Assembly (NCBI GenBank): GCA_903887035.1
Contig: CAISOG010000182.1
Coordinates: 1 to 5,522, forward strand
DNA from: an uncultured Holosporaceae bacterium
GTDB lineage: Bacteria; Pseudomonadota; Alphaproteobacteria; CAISOG01
Length of the DNA stretch: 5,522 nucleotides
Direction: 5' to 3'
Shown here: positions 5,349 to 5,522 of the stretch, in pieces
Numbering within the stretch: position 1 is the stretch's first letter
Layout: each line of letters begins with the position of its first letter
Notes under the pieces: model-generated
What the model saw: only the letters and a program-made list of their open reading frames with translations
Databases searched by the model: none
Told to the model about the DNA's origin: nothing
Made by a program: the position numbers and the translations under genes

Positions 5349-5522
5349 ATGGCCGTACCCAAAAAGAAAACTTCTAAATCCCGTCGTGACCAACGGCGTT
5401 CGCACCATTATGTGACCACCGGTCAGGCGGAAAGCTGCAGCAATTGTGGGGAAACAAAGCAACGTCATCACGTTTGCTTTTCCTGCGGCTACTACCGTGA
5501 TCGTCGCGTGATTGCCCATAAC
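5349..5522 (+). CDS. rpmF: 50S ribosomal protein L32, zinc-binding (C+) form, 3' end cut by the window
   Basis: The first 58 residues are visible, with no stop. MAVPKKKTSKSRRDQRRSHH is the diagnostic basic L32 N-terminus. A four-cysteine zinc ribbon follows: C30 and C33 (CSNC), C43 and C46 (CFSC), then the CGYYRDRRVI segment typical of the L32 end. L32 is usually 55-65 residues, so only a few codons should be missing. It is a structural protein of the large ribosomal subunit. In many proteobacteria rpmF is preceded by yceD (DUF177) and followed by plsX and fabH; here the sugar cluster occupies the upstream side, and rpmF appears to carry its own promoter in the 119-bp gap. Confidence 0.93.
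   Translation, partial: MAVPKKKTSKSRRDQRRSHHYVTTGQAESCSNCGETKQRHHVCFSCGYYRDRRVIAHN

Noticed and set aside
5334..5519. Minus-strand open frame opposite rpmF
   Set aside because: The + strand encodes an unmistakable L32; the opposite frame has no recognisable features.
1..5522. CRISPR arrays, tRNAs, rRNAs, insertion sequences
   Set aside because: No spaced direct repeats, cloverleaf-like segments, transposase motifs or terminal inverted repeats were found on reading both strands.

Overview
The window is a same-strand, operon-like cluster of six complete genes for making and decorating a nucleotide-activated deoxysugar. It is followed by the first 58 codons of rpmF (ribosomal protein L32). All real genes read on the + strand. 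The first ten bases probably hold the last codons of one further gene upstream. Coding DNA is moderately GC-rich by eye. The CDP-glucose branch of sugar activation and the L32 N-terminus (MAVPKKKTSKSRR) suggest a Gram-negative bacterium, most likely a proteobacterium, placing surface-polysaccharide genes beside a housekeeping locus. The lineage is an inference; no rRNA or other strong marker is present.

Layout: a possible tail of a glucose-1-phosphate cytidylyltransferase (1-10); CDP-glucose 4,6-dehydratase, rfbG type (25-1155); a 93-bp intergenic segment with two overlapping, mutually exclusive inverted repeats; a zinc-finger NDP-sugar C-methyltransferase of the TylC3/NovU/TcaB9 type (1249-2547); an RmlC-type 3,5- or 5-epimerase (2565-3119); a left-handed beta-helix acyltransferase (3116-3604); an SDR-family sugar ketoreductase (3601-4464); a CmcI/rhamnosyl O-methyltransferase family protein (4465-5229); a 119-bp gap with a plausible promoter whose spacer is filled by a perfect palindrome; and rpmF (from 5349, running off the window). 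The epimerase, acyltransferase and reductase overlap by ATGA, and the O-methyltransferase start abuts the reductase stop, so the last four sugar genes look translationally coupled.

Read as a pathway, the set predicts: CDP-glucose to CDP-4-keto-6-deoxyglucose (dehydratase), branching by C-methylation next to the keto group (most likely C3), epimerisation at C5 to the L series, reduction of the 4-ketone, O-methylation, and O- or N-acylation. Apart from the acyl group, this matches the structure of vinelose (6-deoxy-3-C-methyl-2-O-methyl-L-talose), long known as a CDP-linked sugar from Azotobacter vinelandii. The hypothesis is that this is a biosynthetic locus for CDP-vinelose or a close relative. 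The main alternative is a C5-methylated, noviose-like sugar. No glycosyltransferase, flippase or polymerase is in the window, so the acceptor is unknown.
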